DNA of 64,000 nt from Bacteroidia bacterium (GCA_026003255.1 BPGX01000004.1:124001-188000), one strand, 5' to 3'. Counted from the stretch's first letter, positions 1-10,316 are shown. Program-made: numbers and translations. Notes: generated by a model from the sequence alone, not told the origin.

Positions 1-1113
1 CTTTGTCCCGGCACTCATATTTCCAACAATTGAAATATCATTCAATACTCTTACATAACCAGCGTTAGGAGTACTTGCCAATCCAAAATAGCCGGCGTAA
101 CCATTTGTATTCGTATAACCATCAATGTTGGGGCTTCCTCTCATGCTAACACCCCATATTCCCAAAGGAAACGCAGTTCCATTGCTACACTCTCCAAACA
201 CTCCATTTCCATTCAATCCATCACTATAACCTAACATACCTGTTGTTGCAGACGAAGAACCTGAGTTCCATGCATATCCTTCTACACCATTATTACCACT
301 ACCACTTCCGTTCGTTTCTCCGCTTATTCCAGCACCACTCGGTACATGTGAATATAAACCAATCGTTGTACCTTCAATGTGCATTCTTGTTCCCGCCATA
401 ATAGGCGTTGTTGTTCCAATACAAACGGCCCCACCTAATGTTGTTTGTAAAATTAAAGTTGCAGCATTTCCAGTGCTGGAATTTCGTGCTTGAATGGAAG
501 CAACATTATTGAAAGGTGCATTAGACAAAGCACCAATTCCAAGTTCTATATTAGTTGTTGTATTCCTAAAAATAGCGGTATGAATACCATTCCCTCCTCC
601 TGTTACTTCCAAACCTCTCACTCCTACAATCGGATTCGCCACTCCTATCTGAACTGCTCCATTTGTACCAACACGCACTCTTTCCAGATTATTCGTTCTA
701 AAAACTAAATCATTATTATCCGTTGTTCCTAAAAAGTTTACAGCAGGATTTGTACCTGCATTACCTGTTGTGAGCCATGCGGGAGAACTGCCTCCCCCAC
801 TACCCGTTGAACTCAATAAACATACCCATTGCGTTCCATTCCAATAATAATACCCCACTCCACATCCTCCTGTAACTGCTGCATTAGTATTATACACCAA
901 CAATGAATTAGCAGGACCCGTAATCGGTGCGGGATTATTCACTGCCACTAATGAAACCCTTGGAATAAGAACACCTCTGTTATTATAATCCACATCTAAA
1001 CCCGCCGAAGCATGTGGTAATGCACCGGTAGAATTAATACCCACATTTTGAGAAAATACACTTTGAACCCAAAATAAAAGGGATACTTTTACCCATACTC
1101 CAATTTTCTTCAT
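1..1113 (-). CDS. Tail-fibre-like surface protein, partial (3' end outside window)
   Basis: This reading frame is open from an ATG at 1113 to the window edge, giving 371 residues without a stop. It starts with a signal peptide (MKKIGVWVKVSLLFWVQSVFSQ). The mature start, NVGINSTGALPHASAGLDV followed by a GVLIPRVSL stretch, is the conserved opening of a large family of Bacteroidota exported proteins that often end in an S74 endosialidase-chaperone domain; that end lies outside the window, so it is inferred only. The middle is rich in Gly, Asn, Thr and Ser (a GSGGGSS linker near residue 115, then beta-rich NGV/GVEG/GVFGE repeats), as in fibre-like beta-helices. A perfect -7 box (TATATTTG) lies 17 bases upstream. 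Export and surface role are inferred; function is unknown. Confidence 0.75.
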   Translation of the reverse strand, partial: MKKIGVWVKVSLLFWVQSVFSQNVGINSTGALPHASAGLDVDYNNRGVLIPRVSLVAVNNPAPITGPANSLLVYNTNAAVTGGCGVGYYYWNGTQWVCLLSSTGSGGGSSPAWLTTGNAGTNPAVNFLGTTDNNDLVFRTNNLERVRVGTNGAVQIGVANPIVGVRGLEVTGGGNGIHTAIFRNTTTNIELGIGALSNAPFNNVASIQARNSSTGNAATLILQTTLGGAVCIGTTTPIMAGTRMHIEGTTIGLYSHVPSGAGISGETNGSGSGNNGVEGYAWNSGSSSATTGMLGYSDGLNGNGVFGECSNGTAFPLGIWGVSMRGSPNIDGYTNTNGYAGYFGLASTPNAGYVRVLNDISIVGNMSAGTK

Positions 1114-1129
1114 ATTATTAATTTTTGTG

Positions 1130-1137
1130 CAAATATA
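1130..1137 (-). promoter_or_regulatory. -7 promoter box of the tail-fibre-like gene
   Basis: On the minus strand the sequence reads TATATTTG, a perfect match to the Bacteroidota -7 element TAnnTTTG, followed by C. It ends 17 bases before the ATG at 1113. Confidence 0.6.
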
Positions 1138-1219
1138 TTAAAAACCATTCAAATAAATATTTTACCAATCATAATGAATGTATTCTGCTATTTTCCTTAT
1201 ACATTCGTGTGTTTTTTCG

Positions 1220-1227
1220 TACTTTCG
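1220..1227 (+). promoter_or_regulatory. Probable -7 promoter box of purQ-metH
   Basis: TACTTTCG matches TAnnTTTG at all but one position and ends 13 bases before the purQ ATG at 1241. Its position argues against the longer reading frame that would start at 1178. Confidence 0.5.
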
Positions 1228-1240
1228 CCAAAAATTTTTT

Positions 1241-1951
1241 ATGTCAATTAAATTTGGTGTTATTGTTTTTCCCGGTTCAAACTGTGACGATGACGCAGTA
1301 TATGTTCTTTCAAAAAAACTTAACCAGAAAGTTGTAAAACTATGGCACAAACAATCAGATCTTGAAGATTGTACTCACCTTATTTTACCCGGTGGATTTT
1401 CTTATGGGGACTATTTAAGAAGTGGCGCCATTGCTCGTTTTTCCCCTATCATGAAAAGTGTTATTGAACATGCCAATAAAGGCGGCTTCGTACTCGGTAT
1501 TTGCAATGGCTTCCAAATACTTTGCGAAGCACATCTACTTCCCGGTGCCTTGTTACATAATACAAACAGAAAATTTATTTGTAAAAATGTTTTCATTAAA
1601 CCTGCTAACTACTCTACTATTATTACGCAACATTTACCAAAAGAGAAAAAAGCATTCAAAATACCAATAGCACACGGAGAAGGAAACTATTATACAGATG
1701 AGGATACCTTAAAATCCTTACAAGATAACGAACAAATTATTTTTCAATACTGTGATGAAAATGGTATTGTGTCAAAAGAAAGTAATCCAAATGGTTCTTT
1801 ATTGAATATCGCAGGCATTTGCAACAAACAAAAAAATGTTTTTGGGATGATGCCTCACCCCGAAAGAGCCGCAGATGAAGAACTCAGAAATACAGACGGA
1901 CTCTTCATCTTTCAAAGCATTATAGAATCCTCTCTGGCTTTTTCACTCTAA
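1241..1951 (+). CDS. purQ: Phosphoribosylformylglycinamidine synthase, glutaminase subunit (PurQ)
   Basis: PurQ releases ammonia from glutamine for FGAM synthase in step 4 of purine synthesis. The 236-residue protein starts with MSIKFGVIVFPGSNCDDD, the usual PurQ beginning with the conserved GSNCD. The class I amidotransferase triad is visible: Cys88 in GICNGFQ, and His206/Glu208 in MPHPE. The frame is open upstream to 1178, but that extension does not resemble PurQ and covers the putative promoter, so the ATG at 1241 is chosen. This is the stand-alone small subunit, so separate PurL and PurS should be encoded elsewhere. metH follows after 3 bases. Confidence 0.95.
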   Translation: MSIKFGVIVFPGSNCDDDAVYVLSKKLNQKVVKLWHKQSDLEDCTHLILPGGFSYGDYLRSGAIARFSPIMKSVIEHANKGGFVLGICNGFQILCEAHLLPGALLHNTNRKFICKNVFIKPANYSTIITQHLPKEKKAFKIPIAHGEGNYYTDEDTLKSLQDNEQIIFQYCDENGIVSKESNPNGSLLNIAGICNKQKNVFGMMPHPERAADEELRNTDGLFIFQSIIESSLAFSL

Positions 1952-1954
1952 AAT

Positions 1955-4900
1955 ATGTCAACACTTACATTACCCAAAACTTTTGAAATTCTCAAAAAAG
2001 AACTGGATCGCCGCATTCTCGTAATTGACGGTGCGATGGGCACCATGATTCAAAAACATCGCCTGTCCGAAGATGATTACCGTGGGCAAAGATTCCAGAA
2101 TTGGCACAAAGAAATTAAAGGCAATAATGATATTTTAGTATTAACACAACCTGAAATCATCCAGAATATCCATTTGCAATACTTGCAAGCAGGTGCTGAT
2201 ATTATTGAAACAAACACTTTCAATGCACAAAAAATATCCCTCGCCGACTACGACATGCAGGAACTCGCTTATGAAATCAACTTTAATGCCGCACAATTAG
2301 CCCGCAAAGCCATCCATCAATTTTACCTTGAAACTCAAACTGATTTTAATTCTTCGCCAAAATTTGTAGCAGGTGCTATTGGACCCACTAATAAAACGTT
2401 ATCCATTTCTCCTGATGTATCAAGACCAGAATTCCGCTCCATAACTTTTGATGAACTGACTTCCGCTTATGCTGAACAAATTCGTGGATTGATAGATGGT
2501 GGAGTAGATATACTGTTAATCGAAACCATTTTTGATACACTAAACGCCAAAGCAGCCATCTTCGCAGCACTCAACATCTTTGAAGAACGTGGCATCCAAT
2601 TGCCTATAATGATTTCCGGTACTATCACCGATGCCAGTGGACGCACTCTCTCCGGACAAACGGTAGAAGCTTTTTTAATTTCTGTATCGCATGCTCCTTT
2701 ACTGAGTATTGGTCTAAATTGTGCCTTAGGCGCCAAAGAAATGCGACCTTACATTGAAGAACTGGCTAATAAATCCGAGTTTTACATCAGCGCCTACCCT
2801 AATGCAGGATTGCCGAACCAATTCGGTGAATACGACGAGACACCCGAAACCATGTCGCATTATATCTGTGAATTTATTGAAAGTGGCTTAGTCAACATTG
2901 TCGGGGGTTGCTGCGGAACAACTCCTGAACATATTCACCATATTGCTGAACATGCCCAAAAAGGAAAGCCAAGAAAACCTCAAAAGCAACCCAAATACTT
3001 GAGAATATCCGGACTTGAAGCAACAGTATTAAGACCGGATAGTAACTTCATGAATGTCGGGGAAAGAACAAATGTCACCGGATCAAGAAAATTCTTACGA
3101 CTAATAAAAGAAAAAAATTATGTTGAAGCCTTATCCATTGCCAGAGAACAAGTAGAAAGCGGTGCGCAGGTGATTGATATTTGCATGGATGAAGCCATGA
3201 TTGATGGCGTAGAAGCTATGACTACTTTTCTCAATTACATCGCCTCTGAACCCGATATTGCTCGTGTTCCCATCATGATTGATTCATCCAAATTTGAAAT
3301 CATTGAAGCTGCATTAAAACAGATTCAGGGTAAAAGCATCGTTAACTCCATTTCATTAAAAAATGGTGAAGATGAATTCATTCGTCAGGCAAAAACCATC
3401 AGAAAGTTTGGTGCTGCTGTAATAGTCATGGCATTTGATGAACAGGGACAAGCCGATACTTTACAAAGAAGAATAGACATTTGCAAAAGATCTTATGATA
3501 TACTCGTCAACAAAGTACAATTTCCTCCAGAAGACATCATTTTTGACCCTAATATTTTTCCTGTTGCAACAGGGATGGAAGAACACCGAAGAAATGCTTT
3601 AGATTTTTTTGAAGCAACAAGGTGGATAAAAAATAATTTACCTCATGCAAAAGTCAGCGGCGGTGTGAGCAATGTTTCTTTTTCATTCAGGGGAAATGAT
3701 ACGGTAAGAGAAGCCATTCATGCGGCTTTCTTATATCATGGCATTCGTTACGGAATGGATATGGGCATCGTCAATCCTGCTCAACTCACCGTTTATGAAG
3801 AAATTGACAAAGAATTATTACAACTCATTGAAGATGTTCTATTTGACCGAAGTGACGATGCAGCTGAAAAACTCATTGCCAAAGCAGAAGAAATTAAACA
3901 ATCTGAAAGTGGTGATAACTCTGGTAAAAAAACTAAAAGTGCTGATTCAGAATGGCGACAATTTTCAGTGGAAGAACGATTGAAACATGCTTTAATTAAA
4001 GGCATTGACGAATACATTGAAAAAGATACAGAAGAAGCCAGAATAAAATATGGCGATTCGTTAAAAGTGATTGAAGGACCACTAATGGATGGAATGAATG
4101 TAGTAGGCGATTTATTTGGTAGTGGAAAAATGTTTTTACCACAAGTAGTGAAAAGTGCGCGTGTAATGAAAAAAGCAGTGGCTTATTTACAACCCTTTTT
4201 ACTTGCTCAACAGAAAAGCGGAGAGAAAAAAGGGAAAATTCTTTTAGCCACCGTTAAAGGCGATGTACATGATATTGGCAAAAACATTGTAGGTGTTGTT
4301 TTAGCATGTAATAATTATGAAATCGTTGATTTAGGTGTAATGGTTCCAGCAGAGAAAATCATTCAACGCGCCATTGAAGAAAATGCAGATATTATTGGAT
4401 TGAGTGGACTCATTACACCATCACTCGATGAGATGATTCACGTAGCCAAAGAAATGGAACGAATTGGACTGGACAAGCCATTGCTTATTGGTGGAGCAAC
4501 AACCTCTAAAATTCATACTGCTGTAAAAATTGCCCCACATTATTCCAAACCCGTTATTCACGTTAATGATGCCTCAAAATCCGTACCTGTTGTATCTTCA
4601 TTATTATCAAAGGAACAGCGATTGAAGTTTATTCAGAAAATTCAAACAGAATACGAAACTTTAAGAAATATACACAACAAAGAAAAAAATCCCAATATCT
4701 ATATATCTCTGCAAAAAGCCAGAGAAAATAAATTCAGAACAAATTGGGACAACTACGAAATTCCAATTCCCAAACACACCGGAGTTTATACATTAAAAAA
4801 TATTGATTTATCAATCCTTGCTGAATATATTGATTGGACACCATTCTTTCACGCATGGGAATTGAAAGGTGTTTTTCCAAAAATTTTAGAAGACCCCAAC

Positions 4901-5656
4901 AAGGGCGAAGAAGCAAAAAAATTGTTTACAGATGGACAAAAAATTTTAGATGAAATTATTCGCAAAAAATGGCTAACCGCTAATGCAGTATTCGGTATCT
5001 TTCCAGCAAAAGTGACTAATAGCGACGACATTGAAGTCCTTTATCTGAATAAAAAATACATTCTTCATACTTTGAGACAACAGACCAGAAAACCAGAAGG
5101 TCAATATAACATAGCACTTGCAGATTTTCTACATCCAACTAAAACCGACTACATTGGTGCATTTGCTGTTACTGCCGGAATTGGTCAGCAAGACATCGTT
5201 CAACATTTTGAAAGAAAAAACGATGATTACAAAGCCATCATGATTAAAGTAATAGCCGATAGATTAGCAGAAGCATTAGCAGAATATCTGCACCAACAGG
5301 TTCGGAAAAAATATTGGGGATACGCACCGGATGAGAATCTTGACAATGATGAACTCATTCAGGAAAAATACAGAGGCATTCGCCCAGCACCCGGCTATCC
5401 CGCACAACCCGACCATACTGAAAAAGCCATTATCTGGGAACTATTACAGGTAGAAAAAAATGCTGGTATTCAACTTACTGAAAGCATGGCAATGTATCCG
5501 ACTGCATCCGTAAGTGGTTTATATTTTGCTCATCCAGATGCACATTACTTCTCTGTGGGAAAGATAAATAGAGATCAGGTGGAAGATTATGCTGTCAGAA
5601 AAAATAAATCCATTGAAGAAATACAAAAATGGCTATCGCCCATTTTAGGTTATTAA
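1955..5656 (+). CDS. metH: Cobalamin-dependent methionine synthase (MetH), full length
   Basis: MetH transfers the methyl of 5-methyl-THF to homocysteine through cobalamin. At 1233 residues it matches the usual full-length enzyme (E. coli about 1227). The homocysteine domain (about 20-335) carries the zinc ligands Cys256 (GLNC) and Cys319/Cys320 ([10 protein letters not shown]). The pterin domain starts near 362 ([12 protein letters not shown]). A charged linker near 655 leads to the B12 cap helices, then the B12-binding domain with DVHDIG (Asp770, His772 the lower axial ligand). The AdoMet reactivation domain (about 910-1233) has [12 protein letters not shown] near 1143. All domains are in one chain, although many Bacteroidota relatives split them. 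It sits 3 bases behind purQ, likely co-transcribed. Confidence 0.97.
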   Translation: MSTLTLPKTFEILKKELDRRILVIDGAMGTMIQKHRLSEDDYRGQRFQNWHKEIKGNNDILVLTQPEIIQNIHLQYLQAGADIIETNTFNAQKISLADYDMQELAYEINFNAAQLARKAIHQFYLETQTDFNSSPKFVAGAIGPTNKTLSISPDVSRPEFRSITFDELTSAYAEQIRGLIDGGVDILLIETIFDTLNAKAAIFAALNIFEERGIQLPIMISGTITDASGRTLSGQTVEAFLISVSHAPLLSIGLNCALGAKEMRPYIEELANKSEFYISAYPNAGLPNQFGEYDETPETMSHYICEFIESGLVNIVGGCCGTTPEHIHHIAEHAQKGKPRKPQKQPKYLRISGLEATVLRPDSNFMNVGERTNVTGSRKFLRLIKEKNYVEALSIAREQVESGAQVIDICMDEAMIDGVEAMTTFLNYIASEPDIARVPIMIDSSKFEIIEAALKQIQGKSIVNSISLKNGEDEFIRQAKTIRKFGAAVIVMAFDEQGQADTLQRRIDICKRSYDILVNKVQFPPEDIIFDPNIFPVATGMEEHRRNALDFFEATRWIKNNLPHAKVSGGVSNVSFSFRGNDTVREAIHAAFLYHGIRYGMDMGIVNPAQLTVYEEIDKELLQLIEDVLFDRSDDAAEKLIAKAEEIKQSESGDNSGKKTKSADSEWRQFSVEERLKHALIKGIDEYIEKDTEEARIKYGDSLKVIEGPLMDGMNVVGDLFGSGKMFLPQVVKSARVMKKAVAYLQPFLLAQQKSGEKKGKILLATVKGDVHDIGKNIVGVVLACNNYEIVDLGVMVPAEKIIQRAIEENADIIGLSGLITPSLDEMIHVAKEMERIGLDKPLLIGGATTSKIHTAVKIAPHYSKPVIHVNDASKSVPVVSSLLSKEQRLKFIQKIQTEYETLRNIHNKEKNPNIYISLQKARENKFRTNWDNYEIPIPKHTGVYTLKNIDLSILAEYIDWTPFFHAWELKGVFPKILEDPNKGEEAKKLFTDGQKILDEIIRKKWLTANAVFGIFPAKVTNSDDIEVLYLNKKYILHTLRQQTRKPEGQYNIALADFLHPTKTDYIGAFAVTAGIGQQDIVQHFERKNDDYKAIMIKVIADRLAEALAEYLHQQVRKKYWGYAPDENLDNDELIQEKYRGIRPAPGYPAQPDHTEKAIIWELLQVEKNAGIQLTESMAMYPTASVSGLYFAHPDAHYFSVGKINRDQVEDYAVRKNKSIEEIQKWLSPILGY

Positions 5657-5666
5657 ATCCCAATCT

Positions 5667-6242
5667 ATGAAATCAGAAAAATCCACCAAAATTTTAATTA
5701 CAATCTTGACAATTATAGTATTAGCAATTGTTATAATCTTGAACAAAAAATTCGTTACTCCTCCATCTCATATTCCAGAATTTATTTATCACTTGCCCCT
5801 CTTAAATGCCATTCTCAATTCAACTTCTTTTATATTACTAATTTTCTCACTTTTAGCAATCAAACAAAAAAAGATTAATGTGCACAAAAACTTGAATCTA
5901 TTGGCTTTTATATTAAGTGCAATATTTCTAATCTCCTATGTTGTGGCTCATTTTTATTTACCTGAAACAATTTATGGTGATGCAAACCACAATGGTATTC
6001 TAGAAGAAAATGAAAAAATTGAGGTAGGACTGTTGAGAAAACTATATCTATTGATTTTATCTACGCATATAATTTTTGCTACTGTGGCATTTCCGTTGAT
6101 TTTATTGTCTTTTTATTATGGGTTAAACAATAAAATTTTACAACATCAGAAAATTGTTCGCTTTGCTTATCCTCTCTGGTTATATGTATGCTTCACAGGA
6201 CCTATTGTTTATCTCTTTTTAAGACCTTATTATGGATTTTAA
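5667..6242 (+). CDS. DUF420 family membrane protein with an EF-hand-like loop
   Basis: This is a 191-residue integral membrane protein with about five hydrophobic helices and the DUF420 pattern (VVAHFYLPE, STHIIFATVAFPLILLS, FAYPLWLYVCFTGPIVYLFL). DUF420 proteins are often encoded beside haem-copper oxidase genes, but their function is unsettled. Between two helices, Asp105-Glu116 (DANHNGILEENE) fits the 12-residue EF-hand calcium loop: D at 1, N at 3 and 5, G at 6, L at 8, E at 12. The loop is seen; calcium binding is inferred. The stop overlaps the start of the haem/copper lipoprotein gene by 11 bases, so the two are probably translationally coupled. Confidence 0.8.
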   Translation: MKSEKSTKILITILTIIVLAIVIILNKKFVTPPSHIPEFIYHLPLLNAILNSTSFILLIFSLLAIKQKKINVHKNLNLLAFILSAIFLISYVVAHFYLPETIYGDANHNGILEENEKIEVGLLRKLYLLILSTHIIFATVAFPLILLSFYYGLNNKILQHQKIVRFAYPLWLYVCFTGPIVYLFLRPYYGF

Positions 6243-7614
6243 GCAAATTTTCAGCTGTGTAGGAACCCTTATCATTATTTTTTTTATTAGTAATTGTAAA
6301 ACTCAAAAAGAAGAAGAAATAGTAACATTCAAAGATATTGCTCCAATAATTCACCAGAAATGTGCTATCTGTCATCGTCCGGGAGAAGCAGGACCTTTTA
6401 GTTTAATCACTTATCAAGAAATTAAATCTCATGCAAATAAAATTCGTTTTAGTCTTGAATCCGGTTTTATGCCTCCATGGCCAGCAGATACAAACTATAC
6501 AAGATTTTCAAATGAATTAATACTTACATTGCCTGAAAAAAATAAAATTCTAAAATGGATACAAGATGGCTATCCAGCAGGTGATACTTCAAAAACAAAG
6601 TATAATACAACATCTGTTCATAAAAATTTTAGAAAACCTGATTTAATCATTCCACTTCAAAAACCTATATTAGTAAATGGTAACGGCGTTGATCATTTTT
6701 TTATCGTGAAAATGCCTTACCAACTTGAAAAAGATACTTTTGTTCAATATGTAGAATTTGTACCCCATCAAAAAAAATTAGTCCATCATGTCAATGGTCA
6801 TTTACTAAAATATGATTCCAAAAGAAAGTTTGATTATTTCAAAGGACTTACGCATGTAGAAGAGCCCGTTGAAAACTTTGTTGAAACCTACAAGAAAATG
6901 GGATTGACCTACACAGACGCAAAAGACAATAAACCTACTTCCATATTACCTGTTTTAATTCCGAATACGGTGTATTATTTACCCGGCTTTCTTCCTTTAA
7001 GATACAAAGAAAACATTGGTGGATTTTATTTACCCAAAAACGGTGTGTTTTTTCTGAACGACATTCACTATGGTCCAACGCATAAATCTTGCTACGATAG
7101 CAGTTATTTACGCGTGTATTTTGCGCCTCAACGTCCCGAACGACCCGTATATGAAGGACAAATGGGCACTCATGGCATGTCAAAAATTCAACCACCTCTT
7201 ATTATTCCGCCCAATACTATTAAATCTTTCACTACCACTTTAAGCATCCCAACAACCATTAGCATTTTAGCCGTGAATCCACACATGCACTTGTTAGGTC
7301 AGTCGTATTGGGCTTTTGCTGTTACATCGCATAGAGACACTATTCCTCTCATACGCATCAACAAATGGAATTTCAACTGGCAATACTACTACATTTTCAA
7401 AAAGCCGGTTATCATTCCGGCAGGTTCAATCATCGTCGCCATTGCCACCTATAATAACACAACAAATAATCCTTTTAATCCAAATCATCCCCCTATTGAG
7501 GTCAAAGAAGGTGATGGTTTTCACTCTATGAAAACTACCGATGAAATGTTTCAATTCTTTTTTCAATATATGTTATATAAACCCGGTGATGATACAATTT
7601 CTATACAACCATAA
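6232..7614 (+). CDS. Lipoprotein with c-type haem motif fused to a PHM-like copper monooxygenase domain
   Basis: The 460-residue protein begins with a lipoprotein-like signal (MDFKQIFSCVGTLIIIFFISNC, probable lipid Cys at residue 22). Residues 44-48 are CAICH, a CxxCH haem c motif, followed by RPGEAGPFSL and MPPWPAD, usual for this cytochrome-like domain. The C-terminal two thirds show copper ligands in the order known from peptidylglycine/dopamine monooxygenases: His185-His186 (VHHVNGH), His279 (DIHYG), His351 and His353 (NPHMHL), and Met439 (DEM). Family knowledge suggests an ascorbate-dependent type II copper oxygenase that may take electrons through the haem; the substrate is unknown. The gene overlaps DUF420 by 11 bases. 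Catalysis is inferred from the ligands only. Confidence 0.8.
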   Translation: MDFKQIFSCVGTLIIIFFISNCKTQKEEEIVTFKDIAPIIHQKCAICHRPGEAGPFSLITYQEIKSHANKIRFSLESGFMPPWPADTNYTRFSNELILTLPEKNKILKWIQDGYPAGDTSKTKYNTTSVHKNFRKPDLIIPLQKPILVNGNGVDHFFIVKMPYQLEKDTFVQYVEFVPHQKKLVHHVNGHLLKYDSKRKFDYFKGLTHVEEPVENFVETYKKMGLTYTDAKDNKPTSILPVLIPNTVYYLPGFLPLRYKENIGGFYLPKNGVFFLNDIHYGPTHKSCYDSSYLRVYFAPQRPERPVYEGQMGTHGMSKIQPPLIIPPNTIKSFTTTLSIPTTISILAVNPHMHLLGQSYWAFAVTSHRDTIPLIRINKWNFNWQYYYIFKKPVIIPAGSIIVAIATYNNTTNNPFNPNHPPIEVKEGDGFHSMKTTDEMFQFFFQYMLYKPGDDTISIQP

Positions 7615-7655
7615 GCAAAATAAATGTATACTTGCAGCCCTTTAATTAACGCACA

Positions 7656-8576
7656 ATGATATCTCGTCGTTCACTTAGAATCCGTGTTTTTCAATTTCTA
7701 TTTTCTTATTTCAAGCAAGACCCGCCCCCATCCATTGATTTCGTCAAACAACAATGCTTAAAGAGTTTAGAGAAAACGTATTATTTTTACTTGCTCATCT
7801 TATCTCTATTAGATGAAATGCGTGTCTTAGAAACAGATGATATTGAAAGAAAAAAAAATAAATTCATTCAAAAGAATACGGAATTTACTCCCTTCTTTAC
7901 CATTCATCCTTTTCTCATTACCTTAAAAGAACACAAACCCTTTTACCAAAAAATTACAGAATACAAAGTTAATTTTGGTAATGATAAAGATTGGATATAC
8001 TCAATATACAGAAACTTTCGAAAAAGTGAATTATTTCAAACCTATCAAGAATCAGAAAAATCCGAAGAGCATCTTTTTGAGTGTTTAGAAATGTTTATTA
8101 CAGATTACTTATATCACAATGAACTATTAGAACATTTTTTTGAAGAACAAAGTCAGTTCGCACAGGAAGATCTGTATATTTCATTAAATTTTGTCATAAA
8201 AAACATTGAAGAATTTCAAAATAATCACACTATAAGAATTTTTAATTTATATAAAGATGAAAAAGTTGATAAAAAATTTGTAGAAGAACTCATTCAATAC
8301 ACTATTCAAAATTTCAAATTATTTGATTCGTACATACAAAAATATTCAGAAAACTGGGATCTGGATAGAATTAATTATACAGATTTATTATTGCTCAAAA
8401 TGTGTTTAGTTGAGTTAATTTACTTTCCAGACATACCCTTGAAAACGAGTGTTGACGAGTATATTGAAATTTCAAAAGATTACAGCACCTCTCAAAGTTA
8501 TATATTCATTAATGGAATTTTAGTAGGATTGATAAAAGATTTAACGGAAAATGGTATGATTCAAAAAACACCATAA
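7656..8576 (+). CDS. nusB: NusB-family transcription antitermination factor
   Basis: NusB binds boxA RNA with NusE in rRNA antitermination. The 306-residue product begins MISRRSLRIRVFQFLFSY, which matches the NusB N-terminal RNA-binding helix (R..R..A.Q.LY). It ends with the conserved NusB core: NWDLDRINYTDLLLLKMCLVEL, then PLKTSVDEYIEISKDYS and FINGILVGLI. Bacteroidota NusB is about twice the length of the E. coli protein because of a helical, charged middle, and the length here agrees. A weak -7 box (TATACTTG, 7627-7634) lies 21 bases upstream. Confidence 0.88.
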   Translation: MISRRSLRIRVFQFLFSYFKQDPPPSIDFVKQQCLKSLEKTYYFYLLILSLLDEMRVLETDDIERKKNKFIQKNTEFTPFFTIHPFLITLKEHKPFYQKITEYKVNFGNDKDWIYSIYRNFRKSELFQTYQESEKSEEHLFECLEMFITDYLYHNELLEHFFEEQSQFAQEDLYISLNFVIKNIEEFQNNHTIRIFNLYKDEKVDKKFVEELIQYTIQNFKLFDSYIQKYSENWDLDRINYTDLLLLKMCLVELIYFPDIPLKTSVDEYIEISKDYSTSQSYIFINGILVGLIKDLTENGMIQKTP

Positions 8577-8625
8577 TAGATTTGTATTACAGCTGTTGTC
8601 ATTTTGGGCACAATGAATAAATTTG

Positions 8626-8633
8626 TATGTTTG
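8626..8633 (+). promoter_or_regulatory. -7 promoter box upstream of DUF3467-hemN
   Basis: TATGTTTG is a perfect TAnnTTTG match ending 13 bases before the ATG at 8647. Because it sits inside the longer possible reading frame (TTG at 8623), it supports the 8647 start. Confidence 0.6.
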
Positions 8634-8646
8634 CAAACAAAAAACT

Positions 8647-8955
8647 ATGAACACAAACGACCCTAATCAAGCAATGGATATAGAAATCACAGCAGAAATT
8701 GCGGATGGTATTTATTCTAATTTAGCTGTAATTTCACACTCTCCGAACGAGTTTGTCATTGACTTTATCAGCATAATGCCCGGCGTTCCAAAAGCCAGAG
8801 TGCGTTCAAGAATTATCCTAACTCCTCAAAATGCTAAACGACTCTTAAAAGCATTAGAAACCAACATCAAGACATTTGAAAAAACACACGGCAGCATCAA
8901 AGATCAGGAAAGTAATATTCCCTTTAGCTTTGGTACCCCTACCGCTCAAGCATAA
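8647..8955 (+). CDS. DUF3467 domain protein
   Basis: This is a 102-residue soluble protein with the DUF3467 core: the ITAEIADGIYSNLAVISHSPNE opening, then FVIDFISIMPGVPKARVRSRIILTP and AKRLLKALETNI. The family is widespread in Bacteroidota, has a small beta-rich fold and has no established role. The start at 8647 is chosen because a perfect -7 box overlaps the extra codons of the longer frame. hemN begins 5 bases after the stop, so the two are likely co-transcribed. Confidence 0.85.
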   Translation: MNTNDPNQAMDIEITAEIADGIYSNLAVISHSPNEFVIDFISIMPGVPKARVRSRIILTPQNAKRLLKALETNIKTFEKTHGSIKDQESNIPFSFGTPTAQA

Positions 8956-8960
8956 AAAAG

Positions 8961-10313
8961 ATGGAACTTTCTGAACTTATTTTAAAATATAACATTTCTG
9001 TTCCCAGATACACCAGTTATCCACCTGTTCCAATGTGGAAAAACAATTTTACTTTGGAGGATTGGGAAAATAACCTTTCTCAAAATCTTGAAAAAATTAA
9101 ACAGCAAGGAATTAGCATTTACATTCATCTGCCTTTTTGTGAACAATTATGTACTTACTGTGGATGCAATAAACGCATCACCGTCAATCATCAAGTAGAA
9201 GAACCTTATATTGCCTCAGTTTTGAAAGAATGGGAATACTACAAACGTTTATTAGGAACAATCACCATACGTGAAATTCACTTAGGTGGTGGTACACCTA
9301 CTTTTTTTTCTCCTCAAAACCTGCATTATCTACTCTCTGAAATATACAAAGATAACACTCTCTCCAATGACTTTCAGGGTAGTATAGAAATTCATCCTCA
9401 TTTTTCAAAATTAGAACACCTTGAAACATTGAGAAAATTAAACTTCGACCGTATCAGTATTGGCATTCAGGATTTTGATAAAAAAGTTCAAATAGCTATT
9501 AACCGCACACAAGAATACAGTGAAGTTAAACGGTTAACTGAATATGCCCGAAAATTAGGATATAAGAGCGTAAATTACGACTTAGTATATGGCTTACCAT
9601 TTCAAACAAAAGAAGGATTTAAGAATACAATAAAACAAGTTATAGAGCTCAAACCTGACCGAATTGCTTTCTACAGCTATGCTCACGTCCCATGGATTAA
9701 AGCCGCTCAAAGAAAATTTACGGAAAACGACCTGCCTCCTACCACTGAAAAAATTCAACTTTACCTGATGGGAAGAGAAATGTTTTTGAATAATGGCTAC
9801 AAAGATGTAGGTATGGATCATTTTGCTCTTCCGGAAGACGAACTTTTTATAGCACGACAAGAAAAACGTTTGCATAGAAATTTCATGGGATACACCGTTC
9901 AACATACCGATACGCTTATTGCACTTGGTGTTTCTTCTATTAGCGATTCAGGAGATATGTATGTTCAAAATATCAAAGAAGTGGAAGAATATCAATTATC
10001 AGTAGAAAAACAAATTCCTATCTTTAAAGGGCATACTCTTACTCCAAAAGAAAAAAACATTCGCAAACATATCTTAAATCTTATCTGTTATTTTGAAACC
10101 CAATGGGAAGACGAAGCAGATGTGATTTTTGAACTGATGAAAAACAATGAACAGTGGGAAAAAATTCAACAAGACGGACTTGTAAAAATTGAAAACAATA
10201 AAATAATAGCAACCGATTTAGGAAAAATTTTGATACGAAATGTATGCTACGCACTTGACAAACCAAGTCAGACAGCACATTCAGAAAAACCATTATTTAG
10301 CAAAGCAATTTAA
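8961..10313 (+). CDS. hemN: Oxygen-independent coproporphyrinogen III dehydrogenase
   Basis: HemN is a radical-SAM enzyme that turns coproporphyrinogen III into protoporphyrinogen IX without oxygen. The 450-residue length matches the family. PRYTSYP near the start is the HemN signature, and Cys60, Cys64, Cys67 and Cys69 form the CxxxCxxCxC motif, which separates true HemN from HemW. GGGTP follows the cluster in the usual place, and YDLVYGLPFQT is also typical. hemD lies 3 kb downstream, so two haem-pathway genes share the region. The stop codon is only 3 bases before a tRNA gene. Confidence 0.95.
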   Translation: MELSELILKYNISVPRYTSYPPVPMWKNNFTLEDWENNLSQNLEKIKQQGISIYIHLPFCEQLCTYCGCNKRITVNHQVEEPYIASVLKEWEYYKRLLGTITIREIHLGGGTPTFFSPQNLHYLLSEIYKDNTLSNDFQGSIEIHPHFSKLEHLETLRKLNFDRISIGIQDFDKKVQIAINRTQEYSEVKRLTEYARKLGYKSVNYDLVYGLPFQTKEGFKNTIKQVIELKPDRIAFYSYAHVPWIKAAQRKFTENDLPPTTEKIQLYLMGREMFLNNGYKDVGMDHFALPEDELFIARQEKRLHRNFMGYTVQHTDTLIALGVSSISDSGDMYVQNIKEVEEYQLSVEKQIPIFKGHTLTPKEKNIRKHILNLICYFETQWEDEADVIFELMKNNEQWEKIQQDGLVKIENNKIIATDLGKILIRNVCYALDKPSQTAHSEKPLFSKAI

Positions 10314-10316
10314 TTT

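Noticed and set aside
490..708. 72-codon plus-strand frame
   Set aside because: It lies on the opposite strand of the continuous 371-residue surface-protein frame and has no resemblance to a protein.
1955..5656. Split MetH, as in some Bacteroidota
   Set aside because: The frame is continuous through all five domains and has the full family length.
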